Counted from the first letter of the stretch, positions 7,185 to 16,434 are shown. The stretch is 45,504 nucleotides of DNA from Planctomycetia bacterium (GCA_005772955.1 SXID01000113.1:1-45504); one strand, 5' to 3'. A program made the numbers and translations. The notes: generated by a model not told the origin, from the letters alone.

Positions 7185-9755
7185 ATGCGAACCTTCTTCA
7201 CTCTCGCATGCGCGCTGTTGCTCGCAGCCCTCGTTCGACCCACGGACGGGTTCGGCGTGCCGCCGCTTACGACACCGGTCGCGCAACCGGCCGCGGCGGA
7301 AGCCCCGGTGGACTTCGCGCGCGACGTGCGGCCCATCCTGTCGAGCCATTGCTTCCAGTGTCACGGACCCGATGAGAAGGTCCGCAAGGCGAAACTGCGG
7401 CTCGACATTCGCGACGACGCGATCAAGGCGGGCGCGTTCGTCCCCGGGAAGCCGGAGGCGAGCGAGCTGTTCAAGCGGGTCTGCGCCACCGAGCCGGAAC
7501 TGCGGATGCCGCCAGCGAAGTCCAAGAAGCCCCCGCTCACGGAAGCGCAAATCGCGACTCTCAAGCGGTGGATCGCAAACGGCGCGACGTACTCCGAACA
7601 CTGGTCCTTCACCCCTTTGAAGCGCCCGGAAGTGCCGAAGCCGAAGGCCCAAATCGCGAACCCGATCGACGCATTCATCCTCGCGCGGCTGGAGAAGGAA
7701 GGCGTCACGCCATCAAAGGAAACGGATCGCGTCACGCTCATTCGGCGGTTATCGTTCGACCTCACGGGACTGCCGCCGAAGCCGGAAGACGTGCGCGCGT
7801 TCGTGGCGGACAAGGATCCGAAAGCCTACGAAAACCTCATCGAGAAACTGCTCGCGTCGCCGCACTATGGCGAGCGTATGGCGGTGTGGTGGCTCGACCT
7901 CGTCCGCTACGCCGACAGCGCCGGCTATCACAGCGACAACCCCATCAACGTCTCGCCGTATCGCGATTACGTGATCCAATCGTTCAACGCGAACAAGCCG
8001 TTCGACACCTTCACGATTGAGCAACTCGCGGGGGATCTCCTGCCGAACGCGACGCGCACGCAGAAGATCGCGAGCGCGTACAACCGGTTGCTACAGACCA
8101 CGGAAGAGGGCGGGGCGCAGGCGAAGGAGTACATCGCGAAGTATTCCGCGGACCGCGTGCGAAACTACGGGCAGGTGTGGCTCGGCGGTACGATCATGTG
8201 CGCCGAGTGCCACAACCACAAGTTCGACCCGTATACGCACGCCGACTTCTACTCGGTGGCCGCGTTCTTCGCCGACATTCAGGAACCGTCGATCGGGAAC
8301 CGCGGACCCGGCACACCGGTGCCCGCCACACCCGAACAGGAAGTGGAACTGAATCGCGTCACCGACGCGGTGCCCACTCTTCAGGCGAAGCTTGAAGAGG
8401 CGGCGAAGAAGTACGCCGAGGGCGTGAAGGCGTTCGAGGACGCGGAGAAGTGGCCGAACCCGGCGCCAGGCAAGAAGGGGCCGGCGACGGTCGTCGTTCC
8501 CGCCGACGTGAAGGCGATCCTCGCGAAGCCTGCCGACAAGCGGACACCCGCCGAGGTTACGCGTCTCGTCGCGTTCGCACGCGACAACGCGCCCGGTCTG
8601 AAGGCCGAGCGCGACGCGGTCGTCACTGCGACGAAGGCCAAGACCGATTACGAACTCGCGCTGCCGCGAGTGCTGATGACCGTGAGCGGCCCGCCGCGAA
8701 CGGTGCGCATCCTGCCGCGCGGCAACTGGCTGGACGAAACCGGCCCGATAATGACCCCGAAGACGCCGGTGTTCTTGCCTCCGCTCCCGCCACTCGCGGG
8801 CGGTGGCGGGCGCTACAACCGGCTCGACCTCGCGAAGTGGACGATGTCGCCCGAAAACCCACTGGTCGCTCGCGCCACCGCGAACCGGCTGTGGAAGCTG
8901 TTCTTCGGCTCCGGCATCGCGCGTTCGCTCGAAGAAACCGGCGTTCAAGGCGAACAGCCGACGCACCCGGAACTGCTCGACTGGCTCGCGACCGAGTACC
9001 AGACCAAATGGGACACGAAGCAACTCATTCGCCTGATGGTTACCTCTTCGACGTATCGGCAAGCGTCGGTGGAGACAAACGCGATCCGCGAGCGCGACCC
9101 GATGAACAAGCTGTTCGCGCGCCAGACGCGCGCCCGCCTCGACGCCGAGTTCATTCGCGACACGGCGCTCTCCGTCAGTGGGTTGCTGAATCCCACCATC
9201 GGCGGTGCAAGCGTGAAGCCTTATCAGCCGCTGGGGTACTGGGCGGCACTGAACTTTCCCGTGCGCGAGTGGCAGAAGGACATCGGCGACAAGGTGTACC
9301 GTCGCGGGATGTACACGCACTGGCAGCGCACGTTCCCGCACCCCGCGATGGTCGCGTTCGACGCGCCGAGCCGCGAGGAATGCACCTGCGACCGACCCAA
9401 GTCGAATATCCCGCAGCAGGCACTTGTGTTGCTCAACGACCCGGAGTTCGTGGAAGCCGCGAAGGGATTCGCTTCCAGGGCACTGAAGGACGGTGGCGTG
9501 ACCGATGGCGCACGCGTGACGTGGGCGTTCGAGCGAGCCACTGGACGCACCGCGAAGCCCGCGGAACTGGAGGTACTCACGGACGTACTGAACAAACACC
9601 GCAAGCAGTTCGCGGACAAGCCCGACGACGCGAAGAAACTGCTGGGCGTCGGCGACGTGGCGACTCCGAAGGACGTGAAGCCGGAGGAACTCGCGGCGTG
9701 GGTGAGCGTGTGCCGCGTCATCCTGAATCTGCACGAAACGATCACTCGGCAGTGA
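7185..9755 (+). CDS. PSCyt1-DUF1549-DUF1553 (PSD1) cytochrome-type protein
   Basis: An 856-residue exported protein of the planctomycete-specific cytochrome family. A signal peptide spans about 1-23. The PSCyt1 domain (about 42-125) holds a haem-binding CFQCH at 56-60. The DUF1549 domain (about 150-370) carries a second CxxCH, CAECH at 339-343, and the conserved CHNHKFDP. The DUF1553 domain fills the C-terminal half (about 530-850). A helical charged insert, rich in Lys and Ala, lies between the two DUFs (about 400-500). Members are thought to be periplasmic redox proteins, perhaps tied to carbohydrate breakdown, but no reaction is established. The usual partner, a DUF1501 protein, does not follow; a small membrane protein starts 13 bases after the stop. 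No clear ribosome binding site precedes the ATG. Confidence 0.93.
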   Translation: MRTFFTLACALLLAALVRPTDGFGVPPLTTPVAQPAAAEAPVDFARDVRPILSSHCFQCHGPDEKVRKAKLRLDIRDDAIKAGAFVPGKPEASELFKRVCATEPELRMPPAKSKKPPLTEAQIATLKRWIANGATYSEHWSFTPLKRPEVPKPKAQIANPIDAFILARLEKEGVTPSKETDRVTLIRRLSFDLTGLPPKPEDVRAFVADKDPKAYENLIEKLLASPHYGERMAVWWLDLVRYADSAGYHSDNPINVSPYRDYVIQSFNANKPFDTFTIEQLAGDLLPNATRTQKIASAYNRLLQTTEEGGAQAKEYIAKYSADRVRNYGQVWLGGTIMCAECHNHKFDPYTHADFYSVAAFFADIQEPSIGNRGPGTPVPATPEQEVELNRVTDAVPTLQAKLEEAAKKYAEGVKAFEDAEKWPNPAPGKKGPATVVVPADVKAILAKPADKRTPAEVTRLVAFARDNAPGLKAERDAVVTATKAKTDYELALPRVLMTVSGPPRTVRILPRGNWLDETGPIMTPKTPVFLPPLPPLAGGGGRYNRLDLAKWTMSPENPLVARATANRLWKLFFGSGIARSLEETGVQGEQPTHPELLDWLATEYQTKWDTKQLIRLMVTSSTYRQASVETNAIRERDPMNKLFARQTRARLDAEFIRDTALSVSGLLNPTIGGASVKPYQPLGYWAALNFPVREWQKDIGDKVYRRGMYTHWQRTFPHPAMVAFDAPSREECTCDRPKSNIPQQALVLLNDPEFVEAAKGFASRALKDGGVTDGARVTWAFERATGRTAKPAELEVLTDVLNKHRKQFADKPDDAKKLLGVGDVATPKDVKPEELAAWVSVCRVILNLHETITRQ

Positions 9756-9768
9756 GCGGGGCATCGCG

Positions 9769-10176
9769 ATGAGCGCACTGCCGGAACGAACTCGCACGCG
9801 GGCGAACGGCCTCGCCGTTGTGGGAACCGGGCTGCACGTGGTCCTGGGACTGGCTCTCTTCGCGGGCTACGTCTACTACGTTCCCGCCGCGAAGAAGGTG
9901 TTCAACGAGTTTGGCCTGACGCTTCCCTGGATCACCCAGAGCGTTCTTCGCCTCTCGAGTTGGGTCGCGGAACACCAGTTGGCGCTGGTTCTCGTGATCG
10001 GCCTGCTGGCGGTCATCGACTTCCTCGTGATCTGGGCGCTCGGACGCCGCGGGATGTTTTCCCTCCCCGTGCTGTGGATCGTCGTCGTCGCGTTGCTACT
10101 CTTCGGCATCGGGGCGCTCACCACCTACGCAATCGAGTCGACCATGACGAACCTCCGGGAAGGACTGGCCGGCTGA
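9769..10176 (+). CDS. Small membrane protein, possibly related to the GspF membrane core
   Basis: A 135-residue protein with three hydrophobic segments (about 17-40, 68-90 and 97-121) and a positively charged N-terminus. The loop FNEFGLTLPWITQSVLRLSSWVAEH resembles the conserved stretch of type II secretion F proteins, where a similar LP-x(3)-R/S pattern precedes a membrane helix. The protein is far shorter than GspF (about 400), so it cannot be a complete secretion subunit. It starts 13 bases after the PSD1 stop and is probably co-transcribed with it. Function unknown; the GspF likeness is inferred from pattern only. Confidence 0.72.
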   Translation: MSALPERTRTRANGLAVVGTGLHVVLGLALFAGYVYYVPAAKKVFNEFGLTLPWITQSVLRLSSWVAEHQLALVLVIGLLAVIDFLVIWALGRRGMFSLPVLWIVVVALLLFGIGALTTYAIESTMTNLREGLAG

Positions 10177-10474
10177 ATCCGTTGCGTTCAGACGATTCAT
10201 TTCCTGGGACCGTGGGCGTCCCGTCCGCTGCTCCCGACTCCTGTCGCTCAATGGATATCGTTTAGGATTTCGCGTGGTGCGAAGTGCAGGCGAGACACCC
10301 GCGCCATATGCGGAGACGGACTGCCCATTAAATCGCCACGTTCCGCGTGCACGGCGCAAATCCCCGCGTTTCACGCGAACTCGTCCCCTCCACAACTGGC
10401 GGCGAGCATTGCGAAGGCGTAAAATCGGCGCTTTAGGTAAGATCGGCCGCCGAATAATCCACGAGAGCCGCACC
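10177..10474. other. Intergenic region with no clear gene
   Basis: These 298 bases lie between the small membrane protein and the VPS10-like gene. The plus-strand frame that runs through most of it continues into the downstream gene but encodes an arginine-rich stretch with no leader; I treat it as untranslated. The stretch around 10277-10315, read on the minus strand, encodes GVSPA-like words, which I recall from dispersed repeats in related genomes; this is a weak impression. The tail, around 10450-10460, has AATAATCC but no -35 box. Confidence 0.4.
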
Positions 10475-13400
10475 GTGAAACCCACACTCTTTACTGGGCG
10501 CCGCACCGCGTTCGCGATCCTCGCCGCGCTCATCTTCGCCTTCCCTGGCGTCGCCAGGTCCGACGAGGAAGACGACAAGATCAAGAAGGAAATCGCGGAG
10601 GTCGAGCGGCAGATTCTCGAACTTAAGAAGAAGCTCGACGAACTGCGGAAAGGCCCGACGACACCGCCCGCGCCGAACACGGTGCCCGAGAGTGCGCTCG
10701 CCAAAATGAACTGGCGCAGCATCGGCCCGGCCAACATGGGCGGGCGCGTCACCGCGCTGGCAGTCGTCGAGAGCGACCCCACGACCTACTACGTCGCCAC
10801 CGCCAGCGGCGGGTTGCTCAAGACCACCAACAACGGCACCACGTTCAGCTTCGTGTTCGAGAAGGAAGCGACCATTTCTATCGGGGATGTCGCGGTCGCG
10901 CCGAGCGACCCGAACGTCGTGTGGGTCGGCACCGGGGAGAACAACCCGCGAAACTCCGCGTCCTACGGCGACGGCGTTTACAAGTCCACCGACGGCGGCA
11001 AGAACTGGCTAAACATGGGCCTCAAGAAGACGTTTAGCATCGGGAAGATCCTCATTCACCCCAAAGACCCGAACACGGTGTACGTCGCGGCGCTCGGCCG
11101 CACGTACGGGCCGAACGAGGAGCGCGGGGTCTTCAAAACCGAGGACGGCGGGAAGACGTGGAAGAAGGTGCTGTACGTCGATGACAAGACTGGCGCGATC
11201 GAACTGCGCATGGACCCGAATGATTCCAACGTGCTGTTCGCGGGGCTGTGGGAACGGAAACGCGACGAGTTCGACGGGTTCTTTGGACAAGGGCCGTGGC
11301 CCGGTCCCGACCAGTACGGCCCGATCACCGCGCACGGCTCAGGCGGCGGGTTGTTCAAGACCGCTGATGGCGGCAAGAACTGGAAGAAGCTCACGGGCGA
11401 GAAGGCCGCGGCCGGCTTGCCCACCGTGAAGACCGGGCGCATCGGTCTCGACTACTCACGCAAGACGAAGGGTCTGCTGTACGCGATCATCGACACGGAG
11501 GACATCGGCAAGGGGCGCCCGGCGCTCACGGTGATGCTCGGCGTTTCCGGCGAGGGTGAGAAGGACGGCGCGAAGATCACCGCTGTTGTCGAGGACGGCC
11601 CCGCCGCGAAAGCCGGACTGAAAGCCGGCGACCTCATCACCGCGGTCGACGGCAAGAAGATCACCAGTTACGACGACCTGCTCGACTTCATGGTGACGAA
11701 GAAACCCGACGATGTGGTGAAGCTCACCGTCGTTCGCGGCAAGGAGAAGGACAAGAAAGGAACGCTGACGCTTGAGTTGAAACTCGCGCCGCGCCCGGCC
11801 GCGACGGAACCGAAGGGCAAGGGGCAGACAAGTCTCTCGCCGGGCGGGATCGTACTCACCATCACCAGCTTTGAAGACCCGGTGAAGGTCGCGGAGGTGC
11901 CCAAAGGCGGCGCCGCCGAGAAAGCGGGCGTGAAGGCCGGCATGACCGTCGTCGCGGTCGAGGGCAAGGACACCGCGAACTATCGTGACTTCCGCACCGA
12001 ACTGCGCGTGTCACCGAAGTTGGAGAACCCGCGCAAGGACGGCGAGAAGGTGAAGGTGTCCTTCAAGGAGGGCGACAAGAAGGCGTTCGAGGTAACGCTC
12101 CCGCTCGCGATGGCGGAAGTGCGGTTTGCGGGTGCGCCGCGGCCGGTGTCCACGCGTCCGTTCTTGATGAGCAATGTCGTCGGCGGGCAGCAGCAAAACG
12201 TCCAGGGCAACCAGGGCAAGGACGGCTTCCAGACCGGCGGCGTGTACATGTCGAAGGACAACGGCGACACGTGGACCCGCGTCAACAGCGTGAACCCGCG
12301 GCCGTTCTACTTCTCGAACGTCAGGGTCGATCCGACCGACGACATGACGATTTACGTTCTCGGTGACACGGTGTTGTGGAAGAGCACCGACGGCGGGGCG
12401 CGGTTCGTCAGTGCGCAAGCCGGCAGCGTTCACCCGGACCACCACGCGCTCTGGATCGACCCGAAGGACGCTCGTCACATGCTCCTCGGCTGCGACGGCG
12501 GGTTCTACAAGACCTACGACCGCGGCACCACCTGGGACCACCTGAACGTGCTGGCGCTGGGCCAGTTCTATCACGTCGCGGTGGACAACCGGCGCCCGTA
12601 CCGGGTGTACGGCGGGCTGCAGGACAACGGCAGTTGGGGCGGCCCATCGCGCACGCTGCGCGGCACCGGTCCCGCGAACGAAGACTGGCAGTTCCTTCGC
12701 GGCGGTGACGGGTTCGTGTGTCGCGTGGACCCGAACGACCCGAACTGGATCTACGCCGAAAGTCAGAACGGGGGCATGGGTCGGCTGAATCTGAAGACCG
12801 GCGAGAGCGCCGGCATCGGCCCGCGTCCGGTGAAGGCCGGCGAGCAACTTCGCTTCAACTGGAACACGCCGTTCATCCTCTCCGGGCACAACTCGCACAT
12901 CTTCTATTGCGGGGCGCAGTACGTGTTCCGCTCGGTGTCTCGCGGCGACAACCTCAAGGCGATCAGCCCGGACCTGACGCGAACCAAACAAGGTTCGATG
13001 ACCGCGATCGCGGAAAGCCCGAAGAGCGCCGACGTGCTGTGGGCCGGCACCGACGACGGCTTCCTTTGGGTGACGAAGGACGGCGGCACGAACTGGTCGA
13101 ACGTGACCGACAAGTTGAAGACCGCCGGCGCGCCGGGGCCTCGCTGGGTGAGCACCATCGAGCCGAGTCGCACGAAAGAGGGACGCTGCTACGTCTGCCT
13201 CGACGGGCACCGCTCCGACGATGACAAGCCGTATCTCTTCGTGACGGAAGACTTCGGCCAGACGTGGAAGAGCATCGCGAACAACCTTCCTGCGTTCGGC
13301 TCGACGCGTATGCTCCGCGAGGACATCACCACGTCGGAGATTCTGTACTGCGGCACCGAGTTCGGTATCTGGGCGTCGGTCAACCGCGGCGTGACGTGGG

Positions 13401-13987
13401 CGAAGTTGAACAACAACCTGCCGACGGTCGCGGTGCATGAAGTGGCGCAGCCTACGACGGCGAGCGAGATCGTGATCGCGACGCACGGGCGCAGCGTGTG
13501 GGTTCTGGACGTGGCGAGCCTGCGGCAGATGACACCGGAGGCGCTCGCGGCCCCGGCCACGCTGTTCGCACCCGCAGTGGTAACGCGGTGGCAGTTCACA
13601 CCGGGGAGTTTCCCGTACTCGCGCGACGTGCGCAAGTTCTACGGCACCAACCCGGCGTCTGGCGGCGCCATCGAGTACCTGCTCACGAAGCCCGCGAAAG
13701 AGGTGTCGTTGAAGATTCTGGACGTGAACGGCAAGTCGGTGCGCGACTTCAAAGGCCCGCCCACGACCGCGGGCTTCCACCGCCTTCAGTGGAGTCCGCC
13801 GCGGGCCGGCGGCTATCGCGTCGTGTTGACCGTGGACGGAAAAGAGTTGCCGCAGATGGCGATTGTGGAGAACGACCCGAACGCGACTTCCGGCGCGGTC
13901 ATCACCGACGCCCCGCTGCCGGTCCCCGGTACCGAAGAGGAAGAGGACAATGACGTGACGCCGTTCATCCCGAAGGCCGAGGATTAA
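10475..13987 (+). CDS. VPS10/sortilin-like beta-propeller protein with two inserted PDZ domains
   Basis: A 1170-residue exported protein. I chose the GTG at 10475 because it opens a signal peptide (VKPTLFTGRRTAFAILAALIFAFPGVARS); the preceding codons are Arg-rich and unlike a leader. After a coiled-coil stretch (about 33-60) comes a propeller built of BNR/sortilin repeats with Asp-box motifs such as STDGGKNW, TEDGGKTW, TADGGKNW, SKDNGDTW, TKDGGTNW and TEDFGQTW. Between repeats, at about 350-440 and 455-550, sit two PDZ domains (GPAAKAGLKAGDLITAVDG and GGAAEKAGVKAGMTVVAVEG). The C-terminus holds a FlgD/Ig-like domain (about 1065-1135) and an acidic tail. Relatives are annotated as glycosyl hydrolases, but no catalytic residues are evident; a protein-binding scaffold outside the cytoplasm is more likely. 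Confidence 0.88.
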   Translation: MKPTLFTGRRTAFAILAALIFAFPGVARSDEEDDKIKKEIAEVERQILELKKKLDELRKGPTTPPAPNTVPESALAKMNWRSIGPANMGGRVTALAVVESDPTTYYVATASGGLLKTTNNGTTFSFVFEKEATISIGDVAVAPSDPNVVWVGTGENNPRNSASYGDGVYKSTDGGKNWLNMGLKKTFSIGKILIHPKDPNTVYVAALGRTYGPNEERGVFKTEDGGKTWKKVLYVDDKTGAIELRMDPNDSNVLFAGLWERKRDEFDGFFGQGPWPGPDQYGPITAHGSGGGLFKTADGGKNWKKLTGEKAAAGLPTVKTGRIGLDYSRKTKGLLYAIIDTEDIGKGRPALTVMLGVSGEGEKDGAKITAVVEDGPAAKAGLKAGDLITAVDGKKITSYDDLLDFMVTKKPDDVVKLTVVRGKEKDKKGTLTLELKLAPRPAATEPKGKGQTSLSPGGIVLTITSFEDPVKVAEVPKGGAAEKAGVKAGMTVVAVEGKDTANYRDFRTELRVSPKLENPRKDGEKVKVSFKEGDKKAFEVTLPLAMAEVRFAGAPRPVSTRPFLMSNVVGGQQQNVQGNQGKDGFQTGGVYMSKDNGDTWTRVNSVNPRPFYFSNVRVDPTDDMTIYVLGDTVLWKSTDGGARFVSAQAGSVHPDHHALWIDPKDARHMLLGCDGGFYKTYDRGTTWDHLNVLALGQFYHVAVDNRRPYRVYGGLQDNGSWGGPSRTLRGTGPANEDWQFLRGGDGFVCRVDPNDPNWIYAESQNGGMGRLNLKTGESAGIGPRPVKAGEQLRFNWNTPFILSGHNSHIFYCGAQYVFRSVSRGDNLKAISPDLTRTKQGSMTAIAESPKSADVLWAGTDDGFLWVTKDGGTNWSNVTDKLKTAGAPGPRWVSTIEPSRTKEGRCYVCLDGHRSDDDKPYLFVTEDFGQTWKSIANNLPAFGSTRMLREDITTSEILYCGTEFGIWASVNRGVTWAKLNNNLPTVAVHEVAQPTTASEIVIATHGRSVWVLDVASLRQMTPEALAAPATLFAPAVVTRWQFTPGSFPYSRDVRKFYGTNPASGGAIEYLLTKPAKEVSLKILDVNGKSVRDFKGPPTTAGFHRLQWSPPRAGGYRVVLTVDGKELPQMAIVENDPNATSGAVITDAPLPVPGTEEEEDNDVTPFIPKAED

Positions 13988-14085
13988 AGGCGAACTCCGC
14001 CTGCAAGGGCGGGGTGGCGCCACCACACGCGCGACCAATAACCGCACTGCACAACACCCCCGCCCTTGCGGGCGGAGTTCGCCTT
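13987..14085. terminator. 28-bp inverted repeat at convergent gene ends
   Basis: The arms 13987-14014 and 14058-14085 pair with one mismatch over about 28 bases, around a 43-base loop. Each outer end reads AAGGCGAACTCCGCC. It lies exactly between the stop of the VPS10-like gene and the stop of yebC, whose TAA is inside the right arm. It probably terminates both transcripts. Confidence 0.75.
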
Positions 14086-14830
14086 ACTCCGAAGCGGTCA
14101 TCTCTTCGGTGAGCATCGCGTCGGTGTAGACGTTCTGCACGTCGTCGTGGTCGTCGAGCGCCTCCATGAACTTGATCACCTTCTTGCCGGTCTCCACGTC
14201 GATGTCTTTTTGCATCTTCGAGAGGTACTTCACTTCCGCTTCGGTGGTCTCGATGTTCGCGGCCTTGATCGCCTCGAACACGGCGGTGAAACTGGACGGG
14301 TCGCACGTGATCTCGAACACGTCGCCCTCGCGTTTCAGATCCTCGGCGCCGGCTTCGAGCGCGATCGCCAACAGCGCGTCCTCGTCGGTGTACTTGGTGG
14401 CATCGACGGCGAAGAACCCCTTGCGGTCGAACATGTAGCCGACGCTGCCGGGGACGCCGACGGTCGCGTTGGCACGCTCGAAGATCTTCTTGACCTCGCC
14501 GTTGGTTCGGTTCCGGTTGTCAGTCAGCACGTCGACGAGCACCGCGACCCCGCCGGGGCCGAAGCCCTCATACATGATCTCGTCGAAGTTGGCGCCTTCC
14601 GTGTCGCCGGTGCCGCGCTTGATGGCTCGTTCGATGTTCTCTTTGGGCATGGAGACGGAGCGTGCCTTGTCGATGGCGTAGCGCAGGCGGAGGTTCATCG
14701 TCGGGTCGCCACCGCCGCTGCGGGCCGCGATGATGATGTACCGGCTGAGCTTGCTGAACACCTTGCCCCGCTTGGCGTCCACCACGTTCTTGTGGCGCAC
14801 CATGTTCTTGTAGTGGCTGTGGCCTGCCAT
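14084..14830 (-). CDS. yebC: YebC/TACO1-family protein
   Basis: A 248-residue protein with the family's N-terminal signature MAGHSHYKNMVRHKNVVDAKRGKVFSKL and the conserved NLRLRYAIDKARSVSMPKENIERAIKRGTG at about 46-75. Length and architecture match the usual 240-250 residues. The family was long called a transcriptional regulator; work on bacterial YebC proteins and on the mitochondrial member TACO1 supports a role in translation, helping ribosomes through proline-rich stretches. It acts in the cytoplasm. GAGAGG about 9 bases upstream supports the start. The gene sits downstream of hutH on the same strand but is separated by a strong hairpin, so it probably has its own promoter. The usual ruvC neighbour is absent. 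Confidence 0.97.
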   Translation of the reverse strand: MAGHSHYKNMVRHKNVVDAKRGKVFSKLSRYIIIAARSGGGDPTMNLRLRYAIDKARSVSMPKENIERAIKRGTGDTEGANFDEIMYEGFGPGGVAVLVDVLTDNRNRTNGEVKKIFERANATVGVPGSVGYMFDRKGFFAVDATKYTDEDALLAIALEAGAEDLKREGDVFEITCDPSSFTAVFEAIKAANIETTEAEVKYLSKMQKDIDVETGKKVIKFMEALDDHDDVQNVYTDAMLTEEMTASE

Positions 14831-14862
14831 TTCTCAAACCTCTCGGTGACCTTGATCGAATC

Positions 14863-14868
14863 AGTATA
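14863..14868 (-). promoter_or_regulatory. Possible -10 box of yebC
   Basis: On the minus strand TATACT stands 33 bases before the yebC start, just after the hairpin at 14875-14934. No -35 box is recognisable; the -35 position falls inside the hairpin arm. Confidence 0.35.
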
Positions 14869-14874
14869 GCACCT

Positions 14875-14934
14875 GACGAGCCGGAAGCGTAAGCGACGGA
14901 CTTGCTTGTCCGTCGCTTACGCTTCCGGCTCGTC
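14875..14934. terminator. Perfect 27-bp inverted repeat, GACGAGCCG family
   Basis: The arms 14875-14901 and 14908-14934 are perfectly complementary over 27 bp around a 6-base loop (TTGCTT). The outer ends read GACGAGCCGGAAGCG. It lies 10 bases past the hutH stop and before yebC, so it should terminate hutH. Its closest relative is the hairpin at 21196-21261. The two differ at base pairs where both arms have changed together. Confidence 0.85.
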
Positions 14935-14943
14935 GAAACAACC

Positions 14944-16434
14944 TTACAACCCGGCTGCGTCGAGCAGCGCGCGGCCGTCGAGCAACTCCGCGATGCGCCG
15001 CAAATCGTCCTGGAACAGGTAGTCGGCTTCGTGGTGCACGGTGACGGCCCGCACGCGTCGGTGCGCCGCTTCCACACCGCGACCCGGGCGCAGCGGCAAC
15101 CGGTAATCGAGCGCCTGCGCCGAGGTCAGCAGCTCGATCGCCAATACCGTTTCCACGTTCTTCAGCACCATCAACAGCTTCACCGCCGAAATGCTCCCCA
15201 TGCTCACGTGGTCTTCCTGACCCAGACTCGTCGGGATCGAATCGACGCTCGCCGGGTGGCACAACACCTTGTTCTCGCTCACCAAAGCCGCGGCCGTGTA
15301 CTGCGGAATCATGAACCCGGAGTTGAGGCCGGTTTCACGCATCAACAACTTCGGTAAGCCGTCGTGACCTTCAAGCATGAGGTAGATGCGTCGCTCGGAG
15401 ATGCTCGCGTACTCGGCCAGCGCAATCGCGGCGAAGTCGAGCGCCAGCGCGAGCGGTTGGCCGTGGAAGTTCCCGCCGCTCACGATGTCGCCGTTCTCGA
15501 ACACCAACGGGTTGTCGGTCACACTGTTGATCTCGGTTTCGAGTACGCCGGTTGCGTATGCAAGCGCGTCGCGGCTCGCACCGTGAACCTGTGGCACGCA
15601 CCGCAGGCAGTACGGATCTTGCACCTTCCCGCAGTTCCGGTGTGATTCCAGAATCGCGCTTTCCTGTAACAAGAATCGCACATTGGTCGCGACCACACCG
15701 TGGCCGGGGTGTGGCCGGATCGCGTGGATGCGCGCGTCGAACGGCTTGATGCTCCCTTGCATCGCTTCGAGCGACATCGCCGCCGCGATGTCGAAGAGGT
15801 CAACGAGCCGCGAACAGCGTTCCAGAATCCACGCCCCGTAAGCGGCCATGAGCTGCGTGCCGTTGATGAGCGCCAGCCCGTCTTTCGCCGCGAGCGCGAC
15901 CGGCGGAAGCTCGTGCGCGCGGAGCACGTCGGCCGCGGGAGTTTTTCCTTTCCGGTCGTCGTTCCAGAACTCGCCGAGACCGATGAGCGGCAGACACAGG
16001 TGCGCGAGCGGGGCCAGATCGCCGCTCGCGCCGACGCTTCCGCGACTCGGAACCACGGGCACCAGGTTCGCGCGGTCGAACTCGATGAGCCGCCGGAACA
16101 CCGGCAGCGACACACCGGAGTAGCCCAGTCCCAACGCGTGAACCTTCAGCCGCAGCATGAGCCGCGAAATCTCCGGCGGCACCGGTTCGCCGACGCCGAC
16201 CGCGTGACTCAGCAGTAAGTTCCGCTGTAGGGTCGCGAGGTGTTCGTCGGGCACGCGCTTGTTCGCGAGCGCGCCGAACCCGGTGTTGATGCCGTAGTGC
16301 GGCAGCCCGTCCGCGATCGCCGCCTCCACGCGCGTACGGCTCGCTTCGACCGCGGACGTATCGCGGGCAAAATGTTCGACGCTCTTCGCGAGGTCGGCGT
16401 GTAAGTTACGAACGGTGATGTGCGGCGCGCTCAT
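14944..16434 (-). CDS. hutH: Histidine ammonia-lyase
   Basis: A 496-residue member of the MIO-dependent aromatic amino acid lyases. It would convert L-histidine to urocanate and ammonia in the cytoplasm. The MIO cofactor forms from A136-S137-G138 (GSVGASGDLAPLAHL). The catalytic tyrosine is Y47 in YGINTGFG. LLLSHAVGVG carries the Ser-His pair typical of histidine rather than tyrosine or phenylalanine lyases. Length fits the family (about 500). The start at 16434 is preferred by alignment to the usual N-terminus; ATG at 16449 is also possible, adding five residues. hutU and hutI are not in the window; a secreted N-formylglutamate-amidohydrolase-like gene lies 5 kb away on the same strand, with unrelated genes between. 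It is divergent from the TIGR01777 gene. Confidence 0.94.
   Translation of the reverse strand: MSAPHITVRNLHADLAKSVEHFARDTSAVEASRTRVEAAIADGLPHYGINTGFGALANKRVPDEHLATLQRNLLLSHAVGVGEPVPPEISRLMLRLKVHALGLGYSGVSLPVFRRLIEFDRANLVPVVPSRGSVGASGDLAPLAHLCLPLIGLGEFWNDDRKGKTPAADVLRAHELPPVALAAKDGLALINGTQLMAAYGAWILERCSRLVDLFDIAAAMSLEAMQGSIKPFDARIHAIRPHPGHGVVATNVRFLLQESAILESHRNCGKVQDPYCLRCVPQVHGASRDALAYATGVLETEINSVTDNPLVFENGDIVSGGNFHGQPLALALDFAAIALAEYASISERRIYLMLEGHDGLPKLLMRETGLNSGFMIPQYTAAALVSENKVLCHPASVDSIPTSLGQEDHVSMGSISAVKLLMVLKNVETVLAIELLTSAQALDYRLPLRPGRGVEAAHRRVRAVTVHHEADYLFQDDLRRIAELLDGRALLDAAGL

Noticed and set aside
8091-9797. A 568-residue open frame on the minus strand, opposite the PSD1 gene
   Set aside because: Same reason: it is antisense to a gene with clear domains and has no recognisable feature.
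10274-10474. An upstream start for the VPS10-like gene at 10274
   Set aside because: The added 67 residues are Arg-rich and would bury the signal peptide inside the protein.
12011-14047. A 678-residue open frame on the minus strand, opposite the VPS10-like gene
   Set aside because: Composition (Arg, His, Val) and lack of any motif mark it as a shadow of the real gene on the other strand.
14944-16434. Phenylalanine or tyrosine ammonia-lyase instead of histidine ammonia-lyase
   Set aside because: The LLLSHAVGVG stretch has the Ser-His pair seen in histidine lyases. A close call only if assay data disagree.
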